Source: CAYVUV01 sp964455095 (GTDB taxonomy: Bacteria > Desulfobacterota > Binatia > HRBIN30 > CADEER01). Taken from it: DNA of 64,000 bases. The first letter of the stretch is position 1. Each line of letters opens with the position of its first letter. Both the position numbers and the translations under genes were made by a program. The stretch lies in contig CAYVUV010000153.1 of the NCBI GenBank assembly GCA_964455095.1, positions 7,214 through 71,213 of the forward strand. Reading direction: 5' to 3'. The notes under the pieces are model-generated. The model searched no databases. It saw nothing but the letters and a program-made list of their open reading frames with translations, and was not told the origin of the DNA. Below, one piece after another: positions 19,249 through 27,081 of this stretch.

Positions 19249-21429
19249 GTGCCCTCCGATCCTGCACGCTCGGACGCCCCGCGACTCGGGCTCGCGTGGC
19301 GCGATGGGGCGGCCATCGCCGGCTTCTGCGTCGTCCTCGCCGCCCTGGCGGCCTGGCAGGTGGCGCGCGAGCGCCGGCGCGTGTCGCAGGCCTGGTGCGC
19401 GCAGCTCACGGCGACCGCCGCCTCGCACGAGCGCCAGATTGACGCGTGGCTCGCCGAGCGCCAGGCGGATGGACGGGTCGTCGCGAGCTTTCCGTCCGTC
19501 GTCGAGGTGTTGCAGGGCGAGCCGCACGCGCTTCGCGAAGCCGGGGCGGTACCGGACGCTGCGCATCTGTTGGATGTGCTGGAGGGGATGCGCACGCCCT
19601 ATCGCTACGCCAGCCTGACGCTGTTCGACCGGCGCGGCGGCGAGGTGGCTCGCGTCGGTGAGCCAGCGCCGGCGCCGGCCGCCATGGCGGACGCGGCGCA
19701 AGACGCCATGACGCGGGAGGCCCAGGATGTGCGCGACCTCGTCGGCGTGGAAGGGACCGTGCAGTTTGCATTCAGCACGCCGGTGGTGGCCAGGCCGGCC
19801 GACGGGGGCGCCGTGATCGGTGCGGTGGTGGCCGTGGTCGACTCGCGTGTCAGCGTGCTGAATTTGATTGCCGAAGCGGAAGACGGCACGCCAGCGCCGG
19901 AAACCCTGGTCGTGCGCCGTCAGGGGGAGTCCGTCGTGCTCCTGTCGAGCTCGCGGCAGAGCAGTGGCCCGCCGAGTGTGCACGTGCCGCTCGCGGAGGC
20001 TTCGCAGGCGATCGGCGCGGCGCTGGCCGGGGAGGAGGGTTGTGAGGAGTTTGTCGGCAGCGGCGGGGCGCGCGTGCTGGCCGCGACGCGCTACGTCGAG
20101 GCACTCGGATGGGGGGTCGTGCGCCGGATCGACTCTCGCGAGGCCTTCGCGGCATTCTGGCAAGAGGCGTGGCAGATCGCTTCGTCCGCGGCGCTGGCGG
20201 CGCTCGCTTTCAGTGGCTTTGCGCTGGCGGGGGCGCGCCGGCGGCGCGCGCGCGTGCTGGCGCAGGAGCTGGCGCACGAGCGCGAGCTGCGCGGTGCGCG
20301 CGCGCGCTACCGCGCGCTCAGCGAGTATGCCAACGACAGCGCGCTGTTTCTGGCGCCCGACGGGCGCATTCTGGAAGCCAACCTCAGCGCGGAGGTCGCC
20401 TACGGCTACCGGCACGACCAGCTGCTGCGGATGCGCTGGCGCGATCTGCATCCGCCGGCGGGGTGGGCCGACGCCGACGAGCACCTGCGGCGCGCGCTGG
20501 TCACGCCGCTGGTGTTCGAGACGATCAACCAGCGTCGCGACGGCACGACCTTCCCGGTCGAGGTCAGCGCGGTGGGCGCCGACGTCGGCGACGAGCGGGT
20601 GGTGGTGTCCATCATCCGCGACATCAGCGAACGGGCGGTGGTCATGGCTCAGCTGCGCGCCAGCGAGCAGCGCTACCGGCAGCTCAGCGCCGAGCTCGAA
20701 CGGCGCGTCGAGGCACGCACCGCCGCCCTGGCGGCGGCCAACGCGGAGCTGACGGCGTTCAACTACTCGGTGTCGCACGATCTGCGCGCGCCGTTGCGCC
20801 ACATCTCGGGCTTCATTCACATTCTGCAGCGGGAGTTCGCCGACCAGCTTCCGGAGGCGGCGCGCGCGTACCTCGAGCGTATCGCGAGCGGCAGCCGGCG
20901 CATGGGGCAGCTGATCGAGGCCCTGCTGGCGCTGTCGCGCGTCGGGCGCGCGGAGATGCGACCCGCTGCGATCGATCTCGGGGCGCTGGCGCGGGCGTCG
21001 TTCGAGGAAATGCGGCCCGCCGACCGGCCGGTCGAGCTGGTGCTGGGCGCGCTGCCCACGGTGACCGGGGACCCGGCGCTGATTCGCCAGCTGTTCGACA
21101 ACCTGCTTGGCAACGCCGTCAAGTTCACGGGCGGCCAGAGTGCGCCGCGCATCGAGGTGGGCGTGCGGCGCGACGGAGGCGAAGACGTGTTCTGCGTGCG
21201 CGACAACGGCGTTGGTTTCGACGCGGCCCACGCCGATCGGCTGTTCCGCGTCTTTTCACGCCTGCACGGCGAGACCGAGTTCGAGGGCACGGGCATCGGC
21301 CTGAGCATCGTCCGGCGCATCGTGGAGCGGCACGGCGGTCGGGTGTGGGCGGAGTCGGAACCGGGCCGCGGCGCGGCGTTCTTCTTCACGCTCGGTGCGG
21401 TCGCGATGCCCGAGCAGGCGCAGGCATGA
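19249..21429 (+). CDS. Membrane sensor histidine kinase with PAS domain
   Basis: The 726-aa protein starts at a GTG. Transmembrane helices at about 20-36 and 303-327 flank an extracytoplasmic sensor of about 265 residues, likely dCache/CHASE type. A PAS domain follows (about 350-465), then a short coiled coil, HisKA with the phospho-acceptor His510 in YSVSHDLRAPLRH, and HATPase_c with DNLLGNAVKF, DNGVGFD and GTGIGLSIV. The HisKA/ATPase pattern is of the phytochrome-like HWE/bacteriophytochrome group. No response regulator is adjacent, so its partner lies elsewhere. The stop overlaps the start of the alpha/beta hydrolase (ATGA), so the two are translationally coupled. The signal is unknown. 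Confidence 0.9.
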   Translation: MPSDPARSDAPRLGLAWRDGAAIAGFCVVLAALAAWQVARERRRVSQAWCAQLTATAASHERQIDAWLAERQADGRVVASFPSVVEVLQGEPHALREAGAVPDAAHLLDVLEGMRTPYRYASLTLFDRRGGEVARVGEPAPAPAAMADAAQDAMTREAQDVRDLVGVEGTVQFAFSTPVVARPADGGAVIGAVVAVVDSRVSVLNLIAEAEDGTPAPETLVVRRQGESVVLLSSSRQSSGPPSVHVPLAEASQAIGAALAGEEGCEEFVGSGGARVLAATRYVEALGWGVVRRIDSREAFAAFWQEAWQIASSAALAALAFSGFALAGARRRRARVLAQELAHERELRGARARYRALSEYANDSALFLAPDGRILEANLSAEVAYGYRHDQLLRMRWRDLHPPAGWADADEHLRRALVTPLVFETINQRRDGTTFPVEVSAVGADVGDERVVVSIIRDISERAVVMAQLRASEQRYRQLSAELERRVEARTAALAAANAELTAFNYSVSHDLRAPLRHISGFIHILQREFADQLPEAARAYLERIASGSRRMGQLIEALLALSRVGRAEMRPAAIDLGALARASFEEMRPADRPVELVLGALPTVTGDPALIRQLFDNLLGNAVKFTGGQSAPRIEVGVRRDGGEDVFCVRDNGVGFDAAHADRLFRVFSRLHGETEFEGTGIGLSIVRRIVERHGGRVWAESEPGRGAAFFFTLGAVAMPEQAQA

Positions 21430-22322
21430 GCGGCGGACTCGCAACGCCGCGCGGGCGCGTCGTCACCGCCAACCGCCTGCGCCAGCACCTGCTCGAGTGG
21501 GGCGAGGGGGGCCCGCTGGTGCTGCTGCTGCACGGTTTTCTAGAGCACGCCCACGTGTGGGATTGGGTGGCGCCGCATCTCGCCGCGGCGGGCTATCGGG
21601 TGGTGGCGCTGGACTGGCGCGGCCATGGCGATTCGGAGTGGGTCGGCGCGGGCGGGTACTACCACTTCGCCGACTACGCCGCCGACGTCGCGTTTGTTCT
21701 GCGCGAGCTCGGCGACCGGGCGGCCGTGGTCGGCCACTCCATGGCCGGCGGCGCCGCCGTGCTCTATGCCGGCACCGAGCCGGCGCGGGTCTGGGGCCTG
21801 GTGTCGATCGAAGGGCTCGGTCCACCTGATTCCCACCCGTCGGCGGCCGTCGATCGCTATGGCGCCTGGATCGATGACCTGCAGCGGGCCGCGCAGCGAC
21901 CGCGATTGCCGCTGTCACTGGCCGATGCGACGGCGCGCCTGCGCGAGCGCTATCCGCGCTTGCCCGACGCCGCGGTGCGCCACCTCGCCACCTTCGGCAC
22001 GCGCGCGATCGACGGCGACCGCGTGGTGTGGAAGTTCGATCCGCTCCACCAGACCCGCTCGCCGCAGCCGTACTACGCGAGCCAGGCGCGCGCCTTCTGG
22101 CACCGGGTGAGCTGTCCGGCGCTCTACATCGATGGGGCCGAGAGCGAGATGCGCCTGCCCGCGGCCGACCTCGCCGAACGCCTCGCCGCGCTGCGCGCCC
22201 GGCATGTCACGCTTGCGGGCGTCGGGCATCACCCCCACCTGGAGCGCCCCGACGAGCTGGTCAGGGTGTTGCTCGAGTTCCTCGACACAGCCCAATCCGG
22301 TGGGGGAGGGGGCGAGGTCTGA
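21426..22322 (+). CDS. Alpha/beta hydrolase
   Basis: The 298-aa product starts at the ATG overlapping the kinase stop; a much longer open frame upstream is a shadow of the kinase. The oxyanion-hole HGF motif (LLLHGFLEHAHVWD), the DWRGHGDS strand, the nucleophile elbow GHSMAGG with Ser105 and a late GVGHHPHLERP with the catalytic His are all present. These fit the haloalkane dehalogenase/epoxide hydrolase/esterase branch; the substrate cannot be assigned. There is no signal peptide. The coupling with a sensor kinase is unusual and could mean the hydrolase makes or clears the sensed molecule, which is speculative. Confidence 0.85.
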   Translation: MSGGLATPRGRVVTANRLRQHLLEWGEGGPLVLLLHGFLEHAHVWDWVAPHLAAAGYRVVALDWRGHGDSEWVGAGGYYHFADYAADVAFVLRELGDRAAVVGHSMAGGAAVLYAGTEPARVWGLVSIEGLGPPDSHPSAAVDRYGAWIDDLQRAAQRPRLPLSLADATARLRERYPRLPDAAVRHLATFGTRAIDGDRVVWKFDPLHQTRSPQPYYASQARAFWHRVSCPALYIDGAESEMRLPAADLAERLAALRARHVTLAGVGHHPHLERPDELVRVLLEFLDTAQSGGGGGEV

Positions 22323-22330
22323 ACCGCAGC

Positions 22331-22389
22331 CTGAGCCTCAGCCCGTGCCTCAGCCTCTCCTGAAAAGAAAGGCACAGGCAGCGGCTCAG
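22331..22389. terminator. Imperfect inverted repeat between convergent genes
   Basis: CTGAGCC (22331-22337) pairs with GGCTCAG (22383-22389), and GTGCCT (22345) with AGGCAC (22370), giving a long interrupted hairpin directly after the hydrolase stop. It could terminate both this transcript and the small convergent gene whose stop lies at 22386. Confidence 0.5.
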
Positions 22390-22589
22390 GCCGAGGCAGA
22401 GGGGGACGCCGACCAGCCCTTCGCCAGGCACGGTTCGCAGATCGCCACGATGCGCCGGTCGCGGCCGTGGCCGAGCACCTTGCCGTGCAGCATCTCGGTC
22501 GAGGTCGATGTGCCGCAGGCCGCACAGGTCGCGGTCAGCGTCTTGTTCTCCTTGGCTTTCTCGCTGGGCATCGGGATCTGTACAACCAT
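22386..22589 (-). CDS. Small zinc-ribbon-like protein
   Basis: The 67-aa reading frame has two CxxC knuckles, CAAC and CEPC, about 28 residues apart, separated by a basic stretch (HGKVLGHGRDRR). This is the pattern of small zinc ribbons of unknown function. Overlapping frames on this strand lack such a motif. The start has no strong ribosome-binding site. It stands alone between the hydrolase and the NIPSNAP-like gene. I consider it likely but not certain to be coding. Confidence 0.5.
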   Translation of the reverse strand: MVVQIPMPSEKAKENKTLTATCAACGTSTSTEMLHGKVLGHGRDRRIVAICEPCLAKGWSASPSASA

Positions 22590-22687
22590 AAATGAGCAGG
22601 GGGATCAAATCGTCGCGAGGCCATGCAGGGGGGTGCGCTTGACGATTGGATGGGAGGACGGCACATGAGTGGGCGGGAAGGGCGAGG

Positions 22688-23377
22688 ATGATCTATCTGC
22701 ACGAGACGCACGAGGTCATCGGCGGGCGCACGGCGGCGTTCGAGGCGGCGCTGCGCGAGCAGTGGGTGCCGCTGATCGAAGCGGAGGGGCGGGCGCGGCT
22801 GCTGTGGTACTGGCAGCTGACACACGGCACCGGCATCAGCTACCAGGCGATCAGCATCACCGCGGTGCGCGACTGGGGGGCGTGGGGAGAGATCGTCGCG
22901 GCGATGCGCGGCGCGCGCGAATGGCAGCGCTGGTGGGAGACATGCGGGTCGCTGCGGCGCGAGGTGGTGAGCAAGCTCCTGCAGCCGGCGCGCTGGTCGC
23001 CGCTGCAGCGGGTCGACCTCGACGCCGCCCCGATCCCCGAGGACGGCGAGCCCGCGCTCTACTTGCACGACACCGGTTGGCCCTTTCCGGGCAAGCTCGA
23101 CGCCTACGTCGACGCGCTCGGATCGATCTTCTATCCCGCCACGCGCAACTACCGCATGATCAGCGTCGAAGCGTGTTGGACCGTCTGCCCGGGCAGCGGC
23201 CGCCATCACGAAGTCGTGCTGCTGCAGAAGATTCGCGACTGGCCGGCCTTCTCCCGCCTGCTCACGCAAGGCGAGCGCCCGTCCCGACCGGGCGACTGGA
23301 TGGAGGAGGGCCTCAAGTACCGCGACCGCTGGGAGAGCAAGCTGCTCCGCCCTACGGCGTGGTCGCCGCGCCGCTGA
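22688..23377 (+). CDS. NIPSNAP-like protein with two ferredoxin-like-fold halves
   Basis: The product is 229 aa from the ATG at 22688; an upstream TTG at 22646 is possible but adds no recognisable sequence. Two halves of similar plan begin with MIYLHETHEVIGGRTAAFEAAL and LYLHDTGWPFPGKLDAYVDAL, each followed by conserved Trp-rich strands. This resembles the duplicated alpha/beta dimer (NIPSNAP/Dabb) fold. Binatota-like genomes often carry such proteins near acyl-CoA dehydrogenases, and one follows here after 82 bp. Family placement is tentative and the function unknown. Confidence 0.6.
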   Translation: MIYLHETHEVIGGRTAAFEAALREQWVPLIEAEGRARLLWYWQLTHGTGISYQAISITAVRDWGAWGEIVAAMRGAREWQRWWETCGSLRREVVSKLLQPARWSPLQRVDLDAAPIPEDGEPALYLHDTGWPFPGKLDAYVDALGSIFYPATRNYRMISVEACWTVCPGSGRHHEVVLLQKIRDWPAFSRLLTQGERPSRPGDWMEEGLKYRDRWESKLLRPTAWSPRR

Positions 23378-23459
23378 ACGGGCGCCTGGCGTTTTCCTCC
23401 CCCCATTTGTTAATGCACCGGCGTTCCGAGATCCGAGCGACGGCGAGAAGGAGACGAGC

Positions 23460-24611
23460 ATGGAGTTCCGCATTGCGGATGAAGACCGACTGCTGCAGCA
23501 GTCGGTGCGCGATTTCGTCGAGGATAAGGGCAACGCCGTGTGGAAGGAGATCGAGCGCACGGACGAAATTCCGGCCGATCTGATCGACGGGGCGCGCGAG
23601 CTCGGCCTGCTCGGTCTCAGCATTCCGCCCGAGTACGGCGGCCTCGGCTTGTCGGTGGTGCAGAAGGCGCTGGCGCATGAGATGCTCGGCCGCGGCCCGT
23701 GGGGATTGGCCAGCTTCATCAGCGTGCACACCGGCATCGGCTGCGTCGGCATCGTGCGCTTCGGCAACGCCGAGCAGAAGCAGCGCTACCTGCCGAAGAT
23801 GGCGAGCGGCGAGTGGATCGGCTCGTTCGCCCTCACCGAGCCCGGCGCCGGCTCCGACGCCGGCGCGCTGCAGACCCGGGCCGTGCGCCAGGGCGATCAC
23901 TACGTGGTGAACGGCCGCAAGACCTTCATCACCAACGCGCCCAAGGCCCATCACCTGTTCCTCTTCGCGCGCACCGACAAGGGCATCACCGCGTTCCTCG
24001 TCGACACCGCCACGCCCGGTCTGCAGATCGGCCAGGTGTTCGACACCACGGGGCACCGCGGCTCGCACATTTCCGAGGTCGTGCTCGAGGACTGCCGCAT
24101 TCCGGTCGAGAACCTGATCGGCGAGGAGGGCAAGGGCTTCGACTACGCCAAGCGCTGTCTGTCGGAGGGCCGCACGACGCTGAGCGCGCGCTGCGTCGGC
24201 GCGGCGCAAAAGGCGATGGAGCTGGCGATCGAGTACGGCGAGCAGCGCGTGACCTTCGGCAAGCCGCTCGCCGACCATCAGTCGATCGCCTTCCGCCTGG
24301 CGCAGATGAGCGCCCGCACCGAAGCGGCGCGCCTCGTCGTCTATCGCTCGGCGTGGATGCTCGACCAGGGCGCGCCGGCCGTGCGCGAATCGTCGACCGC
24401 CAAGCTGCTCGCCGCCGAAGGCGCCTGGCAGACGGTCGACGATGCGATGCAGATCTTCGGCGGCAACGGCTACATCCGCGGCGAGTACATGATCGACCGC
24501 CTGTGGCGCGACCTGCGCGTGGCGCGCGTCTACGACGGCTCGAGCGAGGTGCAGCAGATCGTCATCGCCCGCCAGCTGCGCAAGGGCGACGTGCAAACAC
24601 CCTGGAGCTGA
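23460..24611 (+). CDS. Acyl-CoA dehydrogenase
   Basis: The 383-aa protein has an AAGGAG ribosome-binding site. It has the standard three-domain fold, with FALTEPGAGSDAGALQT for FAD/substrate binding, RVTFGKPLADHQSIAFRLAQM and QIFGGNGYIRGEYMIDRLWRD. It oxidises an acyl-CoA to the 2-enoyl-CoA and passes electrons to ETF. At the usual catalytic-base position the motif reads VYDGSSEVQQ, so Asp359 replaces the common Glu. Some ACAD subfamilies use Asp there, so this may signal a different substrate class. No beta-oxidation or ETF gene is adjacent. Regulation is not visible. Confidence 0.9.
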   Translation: MEFRIADEDRLLQQSVRDFVEDKGNAVWKEIERTDEIPADLIDGARELGLLGLSIPPEYGGLGLSVVQKALAHEMLGRGPWGLASFISVHTGIGCVGIVRFGNAEQKQRYLPKMASGEWIGSFALTEPGAGSDAGALQTRAVRQGDHYVVNGRKTFITNAPKAHHLFLFARTDKGITAFLVDTATPGLQIGQVFDTTGHRGSHISEVVLEDCRIPVENLIGEEGKGFDYAKRCLSEGRTTLSARCVGAAQKAMELAIEYGEQRVTFGKPLADHQSIAFRLAQMSARTEAARLVVYRSAWMLDQGAPAVRESSTAKLLAAEGAWQTVDDAMQIFGGNGYIRGEYMIDRLWRDLRVARVYDGSSEVQQIVIARQLRKGDVQTPWS

Positions 24612-24669
24612 ACGCGATCCCGGGAGGGCGAGGCTCCCGCCGCGCCGTGAAATGTCGAAGCCACATCGA

Positions 24670-24779
24670 ATCACCCCCACCTCAATCCTCCCCCGTCGAG
24701 GGGGAGGAGGTCAGAGTCAGAAAGCCTTCCCCCCTTGCCGGGGAAGGTTTGGATATGGGGGTAATGAGACGACCGCGAA
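24670..24779. repeat. Palindromic repeat, family C, copy 1 (module order P2-P1)
   Basis: Module P2 reads ATCACCCCCACCTCAATC and then the hairpin CCTCCCCCGTCGAGGGGGAGG. Module P1 reads AAAGCCTTCCCCCCTTGCC and then GGGGAAGGTTTGGAT and ATGAGACGACC. Both modules recur at 28202-28373 and 38834-38969, where they appear in a different order. Confidence 0.85.
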
Positions 24780-24805
24780 GCGTCCCATATTGACCTGGTG
24801 TCAGC

Positions 24806-25213
24806 CTACGGCGTGATGCGCAGGCCGGTGACGGCGTGCGCGGCGGCGAGCAGGACGGCGGCCGCGCCGAGCCAGGGGTGCAGCTCGCGCGCGGCGGCGC
24901 TACCGCGGTCCATTGAACGGGCGGTGAGGGTGCTACCGCTCAGCGCGGCGATCAGCGCGGTGCCGATGCGGAAGTGGAAGCTGGCGGCGAAATCCAGGTC
25001 GTCGCGCAGCCATGCGCTCGAGAGCGCGCCGCCGGCCCAGCTCGCCAGGGCGAGCCAGTAGACGACGGGCGCGAGGCGCGCGTGGCGGGCCAACAGTGCG
25101 GCGCGGGCGCGCGGTTGGGTGCGCGCGCGCACACCGAGCGAGGCGACGTAGACCAGCAACAGCAGCACCGCCGCGCCGCTGAGGGGGTGGAGATAGGCGA
25201 GCACGCCGTTCAC
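24806..25213 (-). CDS. Small four-helix membrane protein, DUF4079-like
   Basis: The 135-aa product starts at a GTG that overlaps the stop of the FAD oxidoreductase, so the two are coupled. Four hydrophobic helices are evident. Conserved-looking His residues occur in YLHPLSG, SFHFRIGT and ELHPWLGAAAVLLAAAHAV; in the last helix the two His are 14 residues apart, a spacing that can hold a b-type haem. This matches the general plan of DUF4079/cytochrome b561-like small membrane proteins. It may pass electrons to or from the FAD enzyme. The function is inferred only. Confidence 0.65.
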   Translation of the reverse strand: MNGVLAYLHPLSGAAVLLLLVYVASLGVRARTQPRARAALLARHARLAPVVYWLALASWAGGALSSAWLRDDLDFAASFHFRIGTALIAALSGSTLTARSMDRGSAAARELHPWLGAAAVLLAAAHAVTGLRITP

Positions 25214-26499
25214 TTGGCCGCGAGGATACGCTCGGCCGCCGCCAATCCGGTGCGCACCGCCCCTTCGATGGTCGAGCCGGTGAGCCAGTCGCCGGCGAAC
25301 AGAACCCGCCCGCGCGGCCGGCGCTGCAGGGCAGCCATGCGCCGGTAGTGGCGCGGTCCGGGCAGCACGATCGCCTCGGCGCGCGGGTAGACGCGGATCC
25401 AATCGGGATCGGCCAGGCGCCCGAAGATCGCCTCCGCGTCGGCGCGCAGGGCCGCGACGATGGTGGCCGTGTCGCGCTCGACCAACTCGGCGCTGCGCCA
25501 GGACGAGGCGTGGATGGAGATCAGCTCCTTGCCCTTCGGCACCCAGCCCGGCATCCACTGCGAGGTCGTGCGCACCCGCGCGATCGGGTGGCGGCCGGGG
25601 CCGGCGGGGGTCACGGCGGGATACTGCACCGTCACCGGGCGTTCGTAGCCGAAGTACACGGCGATGTTGGGTACGAAGCGGACCGAGGCTAGATCGGTTT
25701 TGTCTTCCTCGCTGAGCGAGCCGCCCAGTCGCGCGATCGCCGGTGCGGGGATGGCGAGCACGGCGTAGTCGGCTTCGACCGTGCCGCCGGCGTGGTGGAT
25801 GGCGACCCGGTCCGGAGCGACCTCCACCGCCGTCGCGGCGCAGCCAGTGCGCACTTCGAGGCGTTGCGCCAGGGCATCGCAAAACGCGCCCGTGCCGTCG
25901 GGCAGAACCATCACGTCCCACTTGATCGCATGGCGCAGCAGGGCCTTGCCGAGCGCCGCCGAGGACTCCTCGGCGCCGAAGTAGAAGAACGGTTCGATGC
26001 CGCTGCGCAACAGGTACTCGTAGCCGGTGGCCCCGAGCTTGCGCCGGCCCCAGCGCTCGACGGTGCCGCCGCGGTCCATGCGCGCCAGACTGGCGAGATC
26101 GGCGACATGGCTGCGGCGGTTGAAGGCGACGCGCGCAAAGAGCGCCAGCGCGCGCAGCTTGCCGCCCCAGGTGATGAGGGGGAAATCGACGATGCCGCGC
26201 AGCGAGCCGAGGTCGAGCGGCAGCTTGCCGAAGGGCGTGGCGACGATGACGGGCTCCGCGTTCGGCGCCACGGCTTCGAGCCGCAGCTCGCGGATGAGGC
26301 CGAGCGTGGCGTCGAAGAAGCTGGCGATGAACCCGGCGCCGGTGTTGACCACGCACTCGCGCACGCGTTCGCTGCGGGTGCGGCCGCCGATGGCCGGCTC
26401 GCCTTCGAGCACGGTGACGTGAATGCCCGCGTTGGCGAGGCGGTATGCCGCGCTCAGCCCGGCCGGGCCGGCGCCCACGACGACGCAGCTGCGACTCAT
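25210..26499 (-). CDS. FAD-dependent amine oxidase/protoporphyrinogen oxidase-like protein
   Basis: I chose the ATG ending at 26499 (MSRSCVVVGAG), since the dinucleotide-binding GxGxxG motif (VVGAGPAGLSAAYRLANAG) should be close to the N-terminus. The protein is 429 aa. Further family signs are EGEPAIGGRTRS, NTGAGFI, the central DYAVLAIPA strand and the C-terminal FAD motif GRVLFAGDWLTGSTIEGAVRTGLAAAE. Relatives include protoporphyrinogen oxidases, carotenoid/phytoene desaturases and flavin amine oxidases; no haem or carotenoid gene is adjacent to decide. It is coupled to a small membrane protein at its 3' end. It probably oxidises a lipid-like or amine substrate near the membrane. Confidence 0.82.
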   Translation of the reverse strand: MSRSCVVVGAGPAGLSAAYRLANAGIHVTVLEGEPAIGGRTRSERVRECVVNTGAGFIASFFDATLGLIRELRLEAVAPNAEPVIVATPFGKLPLDLGSLRGIVDFPLITWGGKLRALALFARVAFNRRSHVADLASLARMDRGGTVERWGRRKLGATGYEYLLRSGIEPFFYFGAEESSAALGKALLRHAIKWDVMVLPDGTGAFCDALAQRLEVRTGCAATAVEVAPDRVAIHHAGGTVEADYAVLAIPAPAIARLGGSLSEEDKTDLASVRFVPNIAVYFGYERPVTVQYPAVTPAGPGRHPIARVRTTSQWMPGWVPKGKELISIHASSWRSAELVERDTATIVAALRADAEAIFGRLADPDWIRVYPRAEAIVLPGPRHYRRMAALQRRPRGRVLFAGDWLTGSTIEGAVRTGLAAAERILAAK

Positions 26500-26609
26500 G
26501 CGGCCGAACATAGCAAGCGCGCGGCGGCGAGCGAAGGTGCGGGCTGCCCAGATAGCGCGTGACAGGGGTGGGGATCGCGGCTATCTTGCCGCGGCAGAAG
26601 GGAGTGCGC

Positions 26610-26984
26610 ATGAAGACGCTCAAGCGAGTGGTGGTGGTCCTGGCGTTGATCGGTTTGTGCGGCAGCGGAGCGTGGGCGGCGCAAGACGCCGGATTGTACG
26701 GCACGCACGCGCAGTTGCCGCAGGCTCGCGAGCCTGTTCCCGGGGCCTCGATGCTGGCGGCGCTGGGCAATTTCGTGTTCATCCCGGTTCGGCTGGCATG
26801 GACGACGGTCGGTGCCGGCCTCGGCGGTCTGACCGGTTTCATGACCGCGGGCAACCGCGACGCCGCATCGGACGTGTGGGGTATGTTCGACGGCCAGAAC
26901 ATCCTCACCCCGGACGTCGTGCAGGGCAAAGAGCCACTGCAGTTCGGCTCCTACGAGGCCCAGCTCATTCTGATCAAGCCCTGA
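26610..26984 (+). CDS. Small secreted protein of unknown function
   Basis: The ATG at 26610 follows a GAAGGGAG-like ribosome-binding site and opens a clear signal peptide (KTLKRVVVVLALIGLCGSGAWA before AQDAG), giving 124 aa. The mature part has a Gly-rich helix-like segment (TTVGAGLGGLTGFMTAGN), which could insert in a membrane, and no Cys. An upstream in-frame start at 26559 lacks a ribosome-binding site. I do not recognise a family. It stands between divergent FAD oxidoreductase genes. Confidence 0.7.
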   Translation: MKTLKRVVVVLALIGLCGSGAWAAQDAGLYGTHAQLPQAREPVPGASMLAALGNFVFIPVRLAWTTVGAGLGGLTGFMTAGNRDAASDVWGMFDGQNILTPDVVQGKEPLQFGSYEAQLILIKP

Positions 26985-27081
26985 ACGCGCTTCCGAGGCG
27001 GGCCGGCTGCCCTGCGGGGCCGCCGCGCTGCCTGTGCTTGTGATCCCCGCGCGTCGACGCCCGATCCCTCGAGATTCCGGC

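Noticed and set aside
15113..21231. Very long open frames on the minus strand (911 and 1207 codons)
   Set aside because: They are antisense to clearly coding genes with recognisable domains. High GC in the third codon position leaves few stops, and their sequence is Arg/Ala-rich without motifs.
26985..27081. Possible TPP riboswitch upstream of thiO
   Set aside because: The 97-bp gap has no CTGAGA-type core or the paired stems of a thi box.
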